This document shows positions 22,260-31,112 of a DNA stretch of 64,000 bases, piece after piece. The stretch is taken from the NCBI GenBank assembly GCA_032622095.1, contig CP136066.1, positions 187,588,716 to 187,652,715 of the forward strand, read 5' to 3'. Position numbers and translations under genes: made by a program. The DNA comes from Siphonodentalium dalli. Lineage: Eukaryota; Mollusca; Scaphopoda; Gadilida; Siphonodentaliidae. The notes under the pieces were generated by a model that saw only the letters and a program-made list of their open reading frames with translations, made no database searches and had not been told where the DNA came from. Positions within the stretch are counted from its first letter, which is position 1. Each line of letters starts with the position of its first letter.

Positions 22260-22448
22260 TACTGAAACAGTCGCAGCATCTTTATCGCCGTTTCCCAGAG
22301 GACAATGAAATGTGGGCAATCAACCTGCATGCGTTATATACCTGGCATGATGCAAAGAAGGATTGTCAGCAAAAGGGCGGAGAATTGCTGCCAATCAGCA
22401 GCACCGAAGTCCTCCACAAGTTAAATGGTCTTGTAGTTGACTATCCAG
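22260..22448 (+). CDS. C-type-lectin-like exon (partial host gene)
   Basis: A single exon of 189 bases is bounded by a good acceptor (TTTACATTTCAG, ending at 22259) and a donor (CCAG then GTAATA at 22449). It starts and ends in phase 1, the usual symmetric phase for extracellular domain exons. The 62 encoded residues include YTWHDAKKDCQQKGGELLPI, which fits the first half of a C-type lectin domain: Trp, Ala and Cys spaced as around the second helix, then Gly-Gly and Leu-Pro-Ile. The rest of the domain is not found downstream before the palindrome at 22964 and the Polinton at 23368. The gene may therefore continue outside the window, or be broken. Carbohydrate binding cannot be judged because the calcium-site half is absent. 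Confidence 0.6.
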
Positions 22449-22963
22449 GTAATAATAAGTATATACCAGTCTTTATCCACCGCTCACTACCTGTATTGCC
22501 CACACAAAGCCTGCCTAATAAACGTTACGTTTATTACGTCAATGTAGCTTTATTAGGTCAATATAGCTTTATTAGGTTAGTACTACTTCATGACGTCATT
22601 GCATATGCAACTTGCGCAGGTAACTAGGGACGTCAACCGACCCGAATGACGTCGTTGTGACTTTGCGACGTTTTTATCGTCCATAATTTACCGCAATTGA
22701 TACAAAATTCTTAATCGATATGTGTTTTTGCTCTAAAACATCTATAAACGATTAGCTAAAGACCAGCTTATAGAATAACTATTTTAAAAAAAACCAACGA
22801 ACTATTTCGCTCTAAGCTGCATTCCGTTTTTTCCATGTCATGAATGATAATTAGTTTGCTTGACCCAATAAATGTAAGGGCGTCATCGAAGTAACGAATG
22901 TAAAACTGAGGAAAATGACAGATTTACCTCACAAAATGCAAGTTTGTGCGATGGATAAATAAA

Positions 22964-23112
22964 ATATGTAGCCAATGTATAGTCGCGAAAACTGTTTATG
23001 TCCGCTCGGGGGATTTGGCATCTATTGGACTCGGCAGAGCCTCGCCCAATAGATGTTCAAATCCCCATCACGGACATAAACAGTTTAAGCGACGACACTT
23101 GCTACATATTCT
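22964..23112. repeat. Palindrome 3 with CTCG-type centre
   Basis: Arms of about 65 bases with several mismatches (for example ACTGTTTATGTCCG at 22991 against its complement at 23071-23084) flank a centre of CTCG, GC, AGA, GC, CTCG (23030-23044). The arm is unrelated to those of the other palindromes. It lies between the lectin exon and the Polinton. Confidence 0.75.
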
Positions 23113-23367
23113 ATATATATGCAGTCAGTCCGCCCTTACCTCGTCATCCAGCCATACCCACCAGAGTTGTGGCCCTTTGACTTATAAAACTCCCCATATC
23201 TGGCAATGTATGTTTTAGTGTCATAATAACTCAATCATTATGTGTTATGGCATTGCTGCATGTGCAGTGCATGGCAACAAGGGGTGTAAATTTCATCAGT
23301 TGAAATTTCTAGAGCATGGCATAAATGTTTACTCAAGCTATGCCCTTGAAGATCATATTCCACCAGT

Positions 23368-24515
23368 AGAAGAATAGGGGCCTCGTTAGACCCACATCTA
23401 AAAATAGAATCTTTGGGTCTAAAATTGGTTGTACTAAAATATTCCTAAAATATCAAAAACCCAAAAAAAAAATTTCAAAACTTCAAAAATTTATTTTTTC
23501 CAAAAAATTTCAAAAACCCGAAAATTAATTTTTTCCACAAAAAATTTCCAAACTTCCAAATTATCAAAACCCCAAAATTTCAAAACCCTCAAAATTATCA
23601 AAACCCCCAAAATTGTTTAAATAAAAAATTTATAACGAGTTTTTTCGGTTTCTGATAAACTCGATATTAAAAAATATCGAATGTTAAATTATTTGCTCGT
23701 AATATCTTTCGTTATTTTTTTGTTCAAATATTTTTCATGAATTTATTAATCGATGTTTAGAAATAGCTTTATTGGACATTGTGACCAACGGTATGAATGC
23801 ATACATTCCAGTGTTTTATCGGACGCAGTTCATATAATTGTCATACCTGAAAATAGACACTATTACTTTTTACATAAATAATAAAGAGCGTTTATTCTTT
23901 ACACTCTCTCTATCCCATATGACAGGCGTGTATTTTCGTCAATTATTGGAAGTATTGAAATGTACTATGTTGAATCCCTAACGGTCGAAAATTGTAAGGC
24001 GAAATTACAACCCCCCAGAATGAACTGTCATATTGAATGAATGATCATTTAATCTCAGCCATTTTTACATGGAACATGAGCGATGTACACTCAATCACAC
24101 ACGCCACATTGGTGTTAACAATGTGTCTTTCACACCTTTGCTTTACCAAATGAATTATATTATTTCCCCGGTCACAGCTATATGGTATTCAGAAAACAAA
24201 TCGATTTAGAACAAAACGAGTTAGTATCAATTAAGGTTGATAAACTGTGTCATTCACGCGATAATTAGTTATCCATAAAACATGCATACATATTAAGTCA
24301 GGTCGTGAGACACTCAATTATACAAATTGCTTTGATCACATTGTTATAACAACATTACGTAATAACCCCTTATCACTCCAGTCACACTTACGATCATTTT
24401 GTATACCGAAAACTCCAGGTAGCACCGATGATGTAACATTATATCACTGCTATTGTGCCAATTATAGGTTCAGACATGTTCCATGTTTAGAAAAATAGAT
24501 AATCTGCAGGTGTTC
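23368..24515. repeat. Polinton left terminal inverted repeat
   Basis: This matches 38550-39689 in inverted orientation with only a few substitutions and one 8-base indel in the A-rich subterminal tract (about 23444-23615, made of AAACCC and AAATTT-like phrases). Homology stops at GGTGTTC (24515). The repeat includes AATAATAAAGAGCGTTTATT near 23877, a motif also frequent elsewhere in this element. No ORF lies inside. The promoter for the plus-strand gene array is probably between here and 24777. Confidence 0.95.
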
Positions 24516-24776
24516 ACTTGACAAGAAATTTTGTACACTCAATCACAGACCAACGTGATAATACCAGCCCACACCTAACCCCCAACATCCACCAAACACA
24601 TTCACATCACTTACCAAAACCAATAATGTTATAAGAACTGTAGGTTTTTATAATATTATAGCTTGCAGTGACATCCTGGTAATTCATTTACAACAGCCAT
24701 AACAAATGTTTACTTATCATGTATATAAGAACTGTATAGCTCCTAATAAATAGGACACAGTGAACACAAAAAAAAA

Positions 24777-25442
24777 ATGGGTCCAATTAACCATAGCTCC
24801 ATACCATTTGAACCTTGTTCTAGTATTTGCATCACCGGACCAACTGGTTCTGGTAAGACGAGATGGGTCTACAGATTCCTGCAAAATCTTAATGGAATGT
24901 ATTCTAGAGATCCACCTAAGAAAATAATGTACTGTTACGGTATTTATCAAAATTTCTATGATGAAATTGAATCATCAATCGAAAATTTGGTCATGCATCA
25001 AGGATTACCTACCCAAACAGAAATCGAAGAATTTGCTGACGGTAAACATAATATGTTAATATTAGACGACTTGATGCATCGCATTATTGACCAAAAAGAG
25101 ATTGAAACACTATTTACGCAGCAAACTCATCATCGCTGTCTTTCGGTGCTGTTTATTTCACAAAATTTATACGCACAAGGCAAGGCTGCGAGAACTATAG
25201 CCTTAAACACAGGATATCTAATTTTATTCAAAAATTTGAGGGATGGATCACAAATTTCCACATTGGGTAGACAATTGTATCCCGGTAAATCTAAAGTACT
25301 CATTGAGGCATACAAGGATTGTATGAAGAAACCATTTGCGTATCTTATAATAGATATGTCCCCTCACACTGAGGATAAATACAGGCTACGAACAGACGTG
25401 TTTCCCAACCAAGACCCTATAATTTACGTACCTACTACGTAA
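24777..25442 (+). CDS. Genome-packaging ATPase, FtsK/HerA (A32-like) type
   Basis: This 221-residue P-loop ATPase belongs to the family that pumps DNA into capsids of Polintons and related large DNA viruses. Walker A is GPTGSGKT at residues 21-28, and Walker B is MLILDD at about 93-98. A conserved SQNLYAQGK segment follows near residue 125, then ILFKNLRD and an SYLIID-like strand near the C-terminus. The length is normal for the family. The ATG at 24777 is the first in frame and follows an A-rich stretch. It is the first gene of the plus-strand array, 41 bases before the next one. The ATPase of the neighbouring element (about 44058-45556) is a clear but diverged relative with an added N-terminal zinc finger. 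Confidence 0.92.
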   Translation: MGPINHSSIPFEPCSSICITGPTGSGKTRWVYRFLQNLNGMYSRDPPKKIMYCYGIYQNFYDEIESSIENLVMHQGLPTQTEIEEFADGKHNMLILDDLMHRIIDQKEIETLFTQQTHHRCLSVLFISQNLYAQGKAARTIALNTGYLILFKNLRDGSQISTLGRQLYPGKSKVLIEAYKDCMKKPFAYLIIDMSPHTEDKYRLRTDVFPNQDPIIYVPTT

Positions 25443-25482
25443 TAAGAAGGGGACAGTATCGGAGCTGAGTCGCCACGATAAA

Positions 25483-25806
25483 ATGAGTCGATTATTACGT
25501 AATGAGTTGAATTTTGTCAGACTATTGGCATCAACCCAATCAAGATCTCAACGAAACGCATTATTGACATCGATAACTAATAATCAGTTGAAAGTTCTGG
25601 TTGAAATTACGATCAATTTACTACATGATAGTTTAACAGTTACAGTTCAACAAAAAGCTAAATTACGGCGATATAAATCATTTTATATATTCTTGAGTGA
25701 TAAATCTGTGAGTTTGTTGAGGAAAAGAAAAAGTGTGAATAATCACTCAACCGCCATTACTTTGATGTTGAACATCGTTGAACCTAAATTGAAACAGTTT
25801 TTGTGA
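25483..25806 (+). CDS. Small basic Polinton protein, conserved type
   Basis: This encodes 107 residues, helical and basic, starting with RNELNFVRLL and containing KLRRYKSFYIFL followed by a lysine/arginine patch (LLRKRKS). Small proteins of this kind, with an RNEL start and an L-RR-K core, recur next to the ATPase in animal Polintons. Their role is not established; DNA binding in the particle is a reasonable guess from the charge. The stop codon overlaps the next start by one base (TGATG at 25804-25808), which fits translation from a shared transcript. Confidence 0.6.
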   Translation: MSRLLRNELNFVRLLASTQSRSQRNALLTSITNNQLKVLVEITINLLHDSLTVTVQQKAKLRRYKSFYIFLSDKSVSLLRKRKSVNNHSTAITLMLNIVEPKLKQFL

Positions 25807-26174
25807 TGGAGTCTGTGAAGAAAACTGTTTTGATCCCGTATGAAAGATATATGAGGTACACTGAAAAAAGTGAACACAAAAAAGTTTCATCGGAGTCTAA
25901 CATTGAACACAGCGACATCTCGGCAAACAATAGTAGCCCTTCCGATGAAATGGATAAAGAAATGGACCCGATGAATAATCAGATTGTTAATACAGTTCAA
26001 ACGACTGAACCTCAGGATGCAATCCAAAAATCAGAAGTTAACACATCGAAAAAGACACGTACCAAGCAAAGAAAAAAGAAAATAAGAGGAGTTAAGCGTG
26101 AAATATCTAGACCTCCTGGTATAATCGCCGGTAAGCTGACCAAGATAAAGAAGAAACGTTGGCTATCACTGTGA
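25806..26174 (+). CDS. Small Polinton protein with basic C-terminus
   Basis: This 122-residue protein starts at the ATG overlapping the previous stop. The N-terminus has VLIPYERYMRY, the middle is Ser/Asn/Asp-rich and probably disordered, and the C-terminus is strongly basic (KKTRTKQRKKKIRG), ending KKKRWLSL. The YERY-like start and RWLSL end are shared by short proteins in other animal Polintons as far as I recall. The basic tail could serve as a nuclear signal or bind DNA. There is no catalytic motif. The end lies 5 bases before the integrase ATG. Confidence 0.5.
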   Translation: MESVKKTVLIPYERYMRYTEKSEHKKVSSESNIEHSDISANNSSPSDEMDKEMDPMNNQIVNTVQTTEPQDAIQKSEVNTSKKTRTKQRKKKIRGVKREISRPPGIIAGKLTKIKKKRWLSL

Positions 26175-26179
26175 ACAAT

Positions 26180-27289
26180 ATGGCCGATTGGAAAGATTAT
26201 TTGAGTTCAATTTATTTTAATCCGGGTCACCCCGCATCGTACTCAGGAGCTACAAAGTTGCATCAGACTGTAAAATCTGAAAATAAGCACAACATTTCCA
26301 AGCGCGAGATTGTGACGTGGCTACAAAATCATGAAAGTTATTCCCTGACAAAAAGTGTTAGACGAAAATTCCCGAGGTCTCGTGTTATTGTAAACGCTTC
26401 TGACAGTCAATGGGATGGAGACCTCATGGATATGAATGATGTTTCCAAAGACAACGACAATTACACCTACGTGTTAGTAATGATTGACATTTTTTCTAGG
26501 AAGTTATGGTGTGAAGCTATAAAGAGGAAAACTGCAATTAATGTGATCAATGCTATGAAACATATATTTGAAGGTGGAAGAACCCCGCGCGTCCTCCGAA
26601 CGGATCGCGGTTCGGAGTTCACAAACAAACGGGTCAAAAGTTACCTAAAGGGTCTTCATATATCTCAAATTTTTACTCAAAACGAAATGAAAGCCAATTA
26701 TTCGGAACGGGTCATAAAAACTATAAAGCAGAAGATTTCGCGTTATATGATAAAGCATAATAATGCTAGATATATCGACATTCTACAAGATATTGTGAAA
26801 AGTTATAACCATACAATACATCGTTCGTTAGGCACCACCCCTGACTCCATAACTGTTGAGAATGAAGATGAGTCTCGTCTCGATCAGTGGTTAATAAGAC
26901 AGAAGGGAGGTGTTAAAAGTAAATTGAAGAAAAAGTTCAAATACAATGTAAATGATATCGTTAGAATATCACACACCAAAGCAGTTTTTGACCGAGAATA
27001 TTCTCAGAAATGGACTGGAGAGTTGTTCAAAGTGACTAAGAGGTTTTACAGGCAGAACATACCCTTGTATACATTGACAGATTTCTTGGATGAAAACATT
27101 GAGGGTGCTTTCTACGAGTCAGAACTTCAAGGGGTGCGCGTTGATGACGAAACAGTTTACAGAATAGATAAAATTGTCAAAAAGAGGAAACGAAAGGGTC
27201 AAACTGAAGTCCTGGTGCACTGGCATTCATGGCCTGACAAATTTAATTCATGGATTTTAGAGTCTGATGTCGACAGATATCAAAATTAA
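26180..27289 (+). CDS. Retroviral-type integrase with C-terminal chromodomain
   Basis: This 369-residue integrase inserts the linear element and produces the 6-bp duplication. The DDE triad is visible: aspartate in WDGDLMDM (residues 78-85), aspartate in LRTDRGSEF (about 142), and glutamate in NYSERVIKTIK (about 176). A basic linker and an SH3-like region follow. The last 45 residues form a chromodomain with VLVHWHSWPDKFNSWI, carrying the aromatic cage residues that usually read methylated histone tails. That domain is common in Polinton integrases and may guide target choice. The ATG at 26180 is preferred; an upstream in-frame TTG is unlikely. The gene is intact. Confidence 0.95.
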   Translation: MADWKDYLSSIYFNPGHPASYSGATKLHQTVKSENKHNISKREIVTWLQNHESYSLTKSVRRKFPRSRVIVNASDSQWDGDLMDMNDVSKDNDNYTYVLVMIDIFSRKLWCEAIKRKTAINVINAMKHIFEGGRTPRVLRTDRGSEFTNKRVKSYLKGLHISQIFTQNEMKANYSERVIKTIKQKISRYMIKHNNARYIDILQDIVKSYNHTIHRSLGTTPDSITVENEDESRLDQWLIRQKGGVKSKLKKKFKYNVNDIVRISHTKAVFDREYSQKWTGELFKVTKRFYRQNIPLYTLTDFLDENIEGAFYESELQGVRVDDETVYRIDKIVKKRKRKGQTEVLVHWHSWPDKFNSWILESDVDRYQN

Positions 27290-27327
27290 TAAGAGCAAGC
27301 TATCCGAGGGGGGAAACCATTACAATC

Positions 27328-27768
27328 ATGAATAATAGAACAGATACCTTGACGAATATGTTTCAAACAGAACGCGGTCGTCTACATATGAATCTCCTTA
27401 AATGTATAGGAATTACGATTATGGTAATAACTCTGTCACTACCGGTTATAATAGTTCCAAAGAAGATACCACGTCAGACGGGGGACTATGAATTAAGGCA
27501 TACGAACGAGTCACGCCCCCATGATTACGAACAACACCCCTGTGGGTTCGTGAAAAAGTGGACAATACGATCAAACATTACTGTTACATTATGTAATAAT
27601 CAAGGGCGCATTTATACACGCATTAGGCGAGTTGTAAATAACACTCCCGCGATTATAAGTATTCCGTATAACCAGTGGTCTGCCTTCAAGTATATATTCA
27701 GTGATGTTGATAAAACTATAAGAGAAGAGATGAACATTGATTCTCATTTGAAACAAAATAGAAACTAG
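27328..27768 (+). CDS. Small membrane protein with possible PC4-like tail
   Basis: Of 146 residues, about 24-46 form one strong hydrophobic segment (CIGITIMVITLSLPVIIV), so the protein probably sits in a membrane with a short basic N-terminus. Residues about 70-135 look like the single-strand-binding PC4 fold: WTIRSNITVTL, an NNQGRIYTRIRR strand pair, then IISIPYNQWSAF and a DVDKTI helix. That resemblance is by eye only, and weaker than for the double PC4-like protein at 31113. It stands between integrase and minor-capsid candidate, with 4 bases to the next gene. A membrane-linked particle component is another possibility. Confidence 0.5.
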   Translation: MNNRTDTLTNMFQTERGRLHMNLLKCIGITIMVITLSLPVIIVPKKIPRQTGDYELRHTNESRPHDYEQHPCGFVKKWTIRSNITVTLCNNQGRIYTRIRRVVNNTPAIISIPYNQWSAFKYIFSDVDKTIREEMNIDSHLKQNRN

Positions 27769-27772
27769 TCAT

Positions 27773-28213
27773 ATGGATAATTATTATCTGTACCTGACTA
27801 GCGACGATTCCATAGATAAATATCCAGATAATCGTCCTCTCGACTTCACAATAGAGTTACCTGGTGTATTAATATTGGAAGGGGCGTGGTTATGTTGTTT
27901 GAAAGACATAAACATAACTGACCATATAGACACGGATTTATTATATATTTGTTCGGACATATGTGGAGAATCAATAGCCTGCGACACATCATACCCCATC
28001 CTCCGGGTTATAAAGAGAGACACACGTGATACGGGTCATTGGCGGAGTTTTGAGCACTCATTCTACATAAACGTAAGACAGGATAAACTTCAGCGTCTCA
28101 GGATTTTTATAAGAGGCGATAAACTTTCTAAAATAAATGCAGAAAAAAGAGTGACCTGTACACTACATCTGAAGAAGAAACATGTCGATCACGTATATTC
28201 CAGCCGATATTGA
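27773..28213 (+). CDS. Minor capsid (penton) protein candidate
   Basis: This 146-residue protein starts YYLYLTSDDSIDKYPDNRPL, with a DFTIELPG strand, a WLCCLKDINI strand, a DLLYICSDI strand and, near the end, RIFIRGDKL. Short all-beta proteins with this YPDN start and a Leu-Pro-aromatic pattern accompany the capsid gene in many animal Polintons and are taken to be the single jelly-roll vertex protein. Position directly before the capsid genes supports this. The final 32 bases overlap the next gene in another frame. No break is seen. Confidence 0.6.
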   Translation: MDNYYLYLTSDDSIDKYPDNRPLDFTIELPGVLILEGAWLCCLKDINITDHIDTDLLYICSDICGESIACDTSYPILRVIKRDTRDTGHWRSFEHSFYINVRQDKLQRLRIFIRGDKLSKINAEKRVTCTLHLKKKHVDHVYSSRY

Positions 28214-28517
28214 AATGTGGCGAAAACATTTCAGGAACATGATTAATGGGAAGTTAACGCCAGATAATGAGGGTCGCTACTTTATTGACAAAACTCAAAA
28301 TAGCGATAGTGAAGAAGAAGAAGACGTTCTAAAACCACATATTAACATAGTGACACCCATAGCGCAAGCGATTGAAATGGCCAAAGCAGAAGTTGCAGAA
28401 AATAAGTTGACACAAGCACGTAAGACGTCAAAAAAAAACAATAAGAGGGTGTTACCTAACGATTTGGCTCATAACCCTAAGAAAGTGAAAACCAGCACCT
28501 GGTGGGATAAACCATGA
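28182..28517 (+). CDS. Basic accessory protein before capsid gene
   Basis: The gene encodes 111 residues, starting inside the end of the previous gene and ending by overlapping the capsid start (ATGA at 28514-28517). It has an acidic block (SDSEEEED, about residues 41-48), then a Lys-rich tail (KTSKKNNKRVLP, KKVKTSTWWDKP). It may be a core or scaffold-like protein; the overlaps show that it is co-translated with capsid genes. No enzyme motif is present. The function is unknown to me. Confidence 0.5.
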   Translation: MSITYIPADIEMWRKHFRNMINGKLTPDNEGRYFIDKTQNSDSEEEEDVLKPHINIVTPIAQAIEMAKAEVAENKLTQARKTSKKNNKRVLPNDLAHNPKKVKTSTWWDKP

Positions 28518-29776
28518 ATGAATACAGAGAGTACCATACCTCTAAATTGGCATTATTTGAATCGCCCCCGGTTGACAGCGGAATACAAGCGACAGAATGG
28601 ATAAACTACAGACCCGTGAATCAGCTGACAGACACTGCAGCTTTAGAGTTCAATATTCCCGCCATGGCCACAACCTACATGGACCTCAAACGGACATTGC
28701 TACTTCTCAAACTCAAAATAACCAAGCAAGATGGTTCGGCTCTAACCGTTAATGACGATGTGGGTCTGATAAATGCACCCCTACATTCAATATTTTCGCA
28801 GGTCGATTTGAATATACAGCAAGTTCCCGTGAGTCAAGTCGGTCCGAATTATCCATACAAAGCATATTTCGATGTACTCTTAGAAACTGAACGTAAGGAA
28901 CAGCTACATGGACAAGCGTTCGAAAAGGACACGGCAGGTGGTATGGACCTGGCAGATTCGAAAAGCGGGAACTCTGGCCTGTATTACAGGTCCAAAACAA
29001 CCCGTACTAGTCAAATAATGGATATTATGGGATCAATTCAGCTTGACTTCTTCCAACAGGACAAATTACTACTAAATGGTCTCCCGCTCACGTTAAAATT
29101 CTGGCAGACGAGAGATGTTTTTAGACTTATGTATGCGGGAACCACTGAGACATACAAGTTGAAAATACAGGAAGCTAATTTGAGACTAGCCACTGTGAAA
29201 GTTAACCCCGGTGTATTACTCAGTCATACTGAGTCACTCAAGAAAAATAACGCGTGTTATCCTTTTTCAAAATCTATCATAAAGACGTATACAGTGTCAA
29301 AAGGTGCATTCAGTTTGGGAGAAGATAATCTATTTCAAGGAAACGTGCCCAGTAGCTGTATTATTGGCTTAGTATCATCAAAGGCTGAAAGCGGTTCACG
29401 CGATAAGAACCCGTTCAACTTTGCGACTTTTGGATGCAACTTCGTCGGATTTTACGTCAACGGGCAGTCTATGCCCGCCCAAGCACTCCAACCGAACTTT
29501 ACCAGTAAGGAATATGTAGAAGCTTACAATACGATAATAAAAGATGCGAAACGAAAAGCCGTTCATATTACTTATGAGGATTATGCGAAAGGTTATTGCA
29601 TATATCGGATAAACCCGCAAGGAATTAATCACGACAGGGTCATACCACACAAAGGTCACACACGCCTCGAAATTAAATTCTCATCGGCTTTGAAAGACAA
29701 TTGTACTGTAATCGTATACGCAAAATTTCCTGCCGTTCTCAAAGTTGACGAGAGTCGTAAAGTTTGCATTGAATAA
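28514..29776 (+). CDS. Major capsid protein candidate (F54H12.2-like)
   Basis: This 420-residue protein starts with SKLALFESPPVDSGIQ and a following WINYRPVNQLTDTAALEFNI segment. Proteins of this start and length are widespread in invertebrate Polintons, often labelled F54H12.2-like, and are thought to be the double jelly-roll major capsid protein. The sequence is beta-rich with few charged clusters, and contains HSIFSQVDLNIQ, MDIMGSIQLDFFQQDKLL, FYVNGQSMPAQALQP and a C-terminal LEIKFSSALKDNCTVIVYA. The assignment rests on family memory and position rather than on a structure search. It overlaps the previous and next genes by 4 and 1 bases. Confidence 0.7.
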   Translation: MNEYREYHTSKLALFESPPVDSGIQATEWINYRPVNQLTDTAALEFNIPAMATTYMDLKRTLLLLKLKITKQDGSALTVNDDVGLINAPLHSIFSQVDLNIQQVPVSQVGPNYPYKAYFDVLLETERKEQLHGQAFEKDTAGGMDLADSKSGNSGLYYRSKTTRTSQIMDIMGSIQLDFFQQDKLLLNGLPLTLKFWQTRDVFRLMYAGTTETYKLKIQEANLRLATVKVNPGVLLSHTESLKKNNACYPFSKSIIKTYTVSKGAFSLGEDNLFQGNVPSSCIIGLVSSKAESGSRDKNPFNFATFGCNFVGFYVNGQSMPAQALQPNFTSKEYVEAYNTIIKDAKRKAVHITYEDYAKGYCIYRINPQGINHDRVIPHKGHTRLEIKFSSALKDNCTVIVYAKFPAVLKVDESRKVCIE

Positions 29777-30222
29777 TGAATACACTCGGACTCATGAGGG
29801 CGATAAATAGTTTCACAAACCATAATGAGATAGATGTTTGTCCCATAGACAAATTACCTCTTTATATCCAATATCCCCGGATGTATATAGTTAACACAGA
29901 CGAGAGTAGCCAACCTGGACGCCACTGGATATTGATGACATTCCAGGAACATAACGTATCAGAGTTCTTCGACCCTATGGGATTAAAACCCGAGTGTTAC
30001 AACGGACGATTTAAACACGTGTTGTTATTGAATGGACCTCGTTACGAGTGCAATGCTTACAGATTACAGGGTTCTAATATATGCGGTCCCTATTGCATAT
30101 ACTTTGCATTCTATAAACTGTGCGGATACAGTCTAGAAAATATAATGAGACGTTTCAGTGCCAATAATTATATGTATAATGATTTAATTATTAAGGATTT
30201 TATGTTGAAATATATTCTGTAA
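29776..30222 (+). CDS. Adenovirus-type cysteine protease (maturation)
   Basis: This 148-residue peptidase belongs to the adenain/Ulp1 clan, which matures capsid proteins in Polintons and adenoviruses. The catalytic set is recognisable: His50 in GRHWILM, Asp66 in FFDPMG, Gln98 in RLQGSN and Cys103 in NICGPYCIYF. Length and spacing match the family. The ATG overlaps the capsid stop by one base. The stop codon is followed at once by ACGCTCTTCATT, an inverted copy of the recurrent motif. It is the last plus-strand gene of the array and is intact. Confidence 0.9.
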   Translation: MNTLGLMRAINSFTNHNEIDVCPIDKLPLYIQYPRMYIVNTDESSQPGRHWILMTFQEHNVSEFFDPMGLKPECYNGRFKHVLLLNGPRYECNAYRLQGSNICGPYCIYFAFYKLCGYSLENIMRRFSANNYMYNDLIIKDFMLKYIL

Positions 30223-30338
30223 ACGCTCTTCATTAGCGACAACGAGATAAACACTCTTTAAATTATATTATGTATATAAATAAAATATTGTAAATACAAT
30301 CATTTATCGTTCTTATATTATCATATGTATGACTGGGA

Positions 30339-30344
<6 letters not shown>

Positions 30345-30388
<44 letters not shown>

Positions 30389-30575
30389 GACTGGGTTGAG
30401 AGGGGTGGGGGTGGGGGGTCTGTGGAGAGAGTCCGGTGAGGTGGTATTAGGTCTGTTGTCAAAACAAACAAAAAAAATCTATTGTTTTTGTTTGTTTCGT
30501 CAAAAGCCTAAAAAACAAAGGTATGTGAGCCATCCCCCCGAATGAAAAATATAGATAATCGATACATATATATAT
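30345..30575. repeat. AT dinucleotide run and spacer between convergent genes
   Basis: An (AT)n run lies at about 30348-30384, then a G-rich patch (GAGGGGTGGGGGTGG, 30400-30418). An inverted repeat follows, CAAAACAAACAAAAA against TTTTTGTTTGTTTCG (about 30460-30500). It lies where the plus-strand array and the minus-strand TBP-like gene converge, so it may mark transcript ends. No gene is visible here. Confidence 0.6.
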
Positions 30576-31101
30576 TTATTCTGAAAGTAATTCAAGTTCA
30601 CATATGGTAGGATATACAATATTTAACATCTGCTTTTCACTTTTAATGCCCGTAATCACAATTTTTCCATTATGAAAGCATGTAAAATGTATTTTCTCAC
30701 GTCTGAACATTGCCGCAGGGAACAGCTCTAATTCGTAAGAACATTCCATAAGTTTCACTAAAATGTTTAAGTCAAGTTTTCCATTTAACTGACAAAATGC
30801 AGACATTGTCAAAATTTTTATGGAATTTAATCTCACTCGCCAACCACATTTTTGAATATGTCGAGCGTACCGACGCAATCGAACTCGTGTCTGTTTGACA
30901 CTATCAGAAAGCCCGTTAACAACGATTTTACCCGTGTTAAACACGAGGCAACATCCACCGAATTTAGAATGTTTCCATACAACTCCGCTAAACTTTTTGG
31001 AATTGTATTCAATGTTCGAACAGCCGAGTGTCAAATCCCCTTAGATTAATAGAACAGTTCAAATCTGCAGAACATACGACATTAGTTATTCGTAGCATCA
31101 T
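30576..31101 (-). pseudogene. TATA-binding-protein-like protein, one-base frame break
   Basis: The main frame (30576-31019) encodes the two-repeat TBP saddle. Recognisable parts are EYNSKKFSGVV, the CLVFNTGKIVVNG strand pair, RRYARHIQKCGW, then in the second repeat SYELELFPAAMFR and HFTCFHNGKIVITGIKSE. The missing first strands are encoded directly upstream in the next frame: an ATG at 31101 opens 27 codons (including ITNVVCSADLNC) that end at about 31021, exactly where the main frame takes over. One surplus T near 31019-31020 separates them. Total length is that of a bare TBP core without an N-terminal tail. It may be a decayed gene, a sequence error or a programmed shift. It starts 11 bases after the PC4-like gene. 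Confidence 0.8.
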
Positions 31102-31112
31102 AGGAGTAATGT

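Noticed and set aside
23041-23080. tRNA-like B box (TTCAAATCC) in palindrome 3
   Set aside because: No A box, acceptor stem or anticodon arm can be drawn around it; it is probably chance.
30852-31049. Plus-strand ORF antisense to the TBP-like gene
   Set aside because: It is a shadow of the minus-strand frame, which has clear family similarity.
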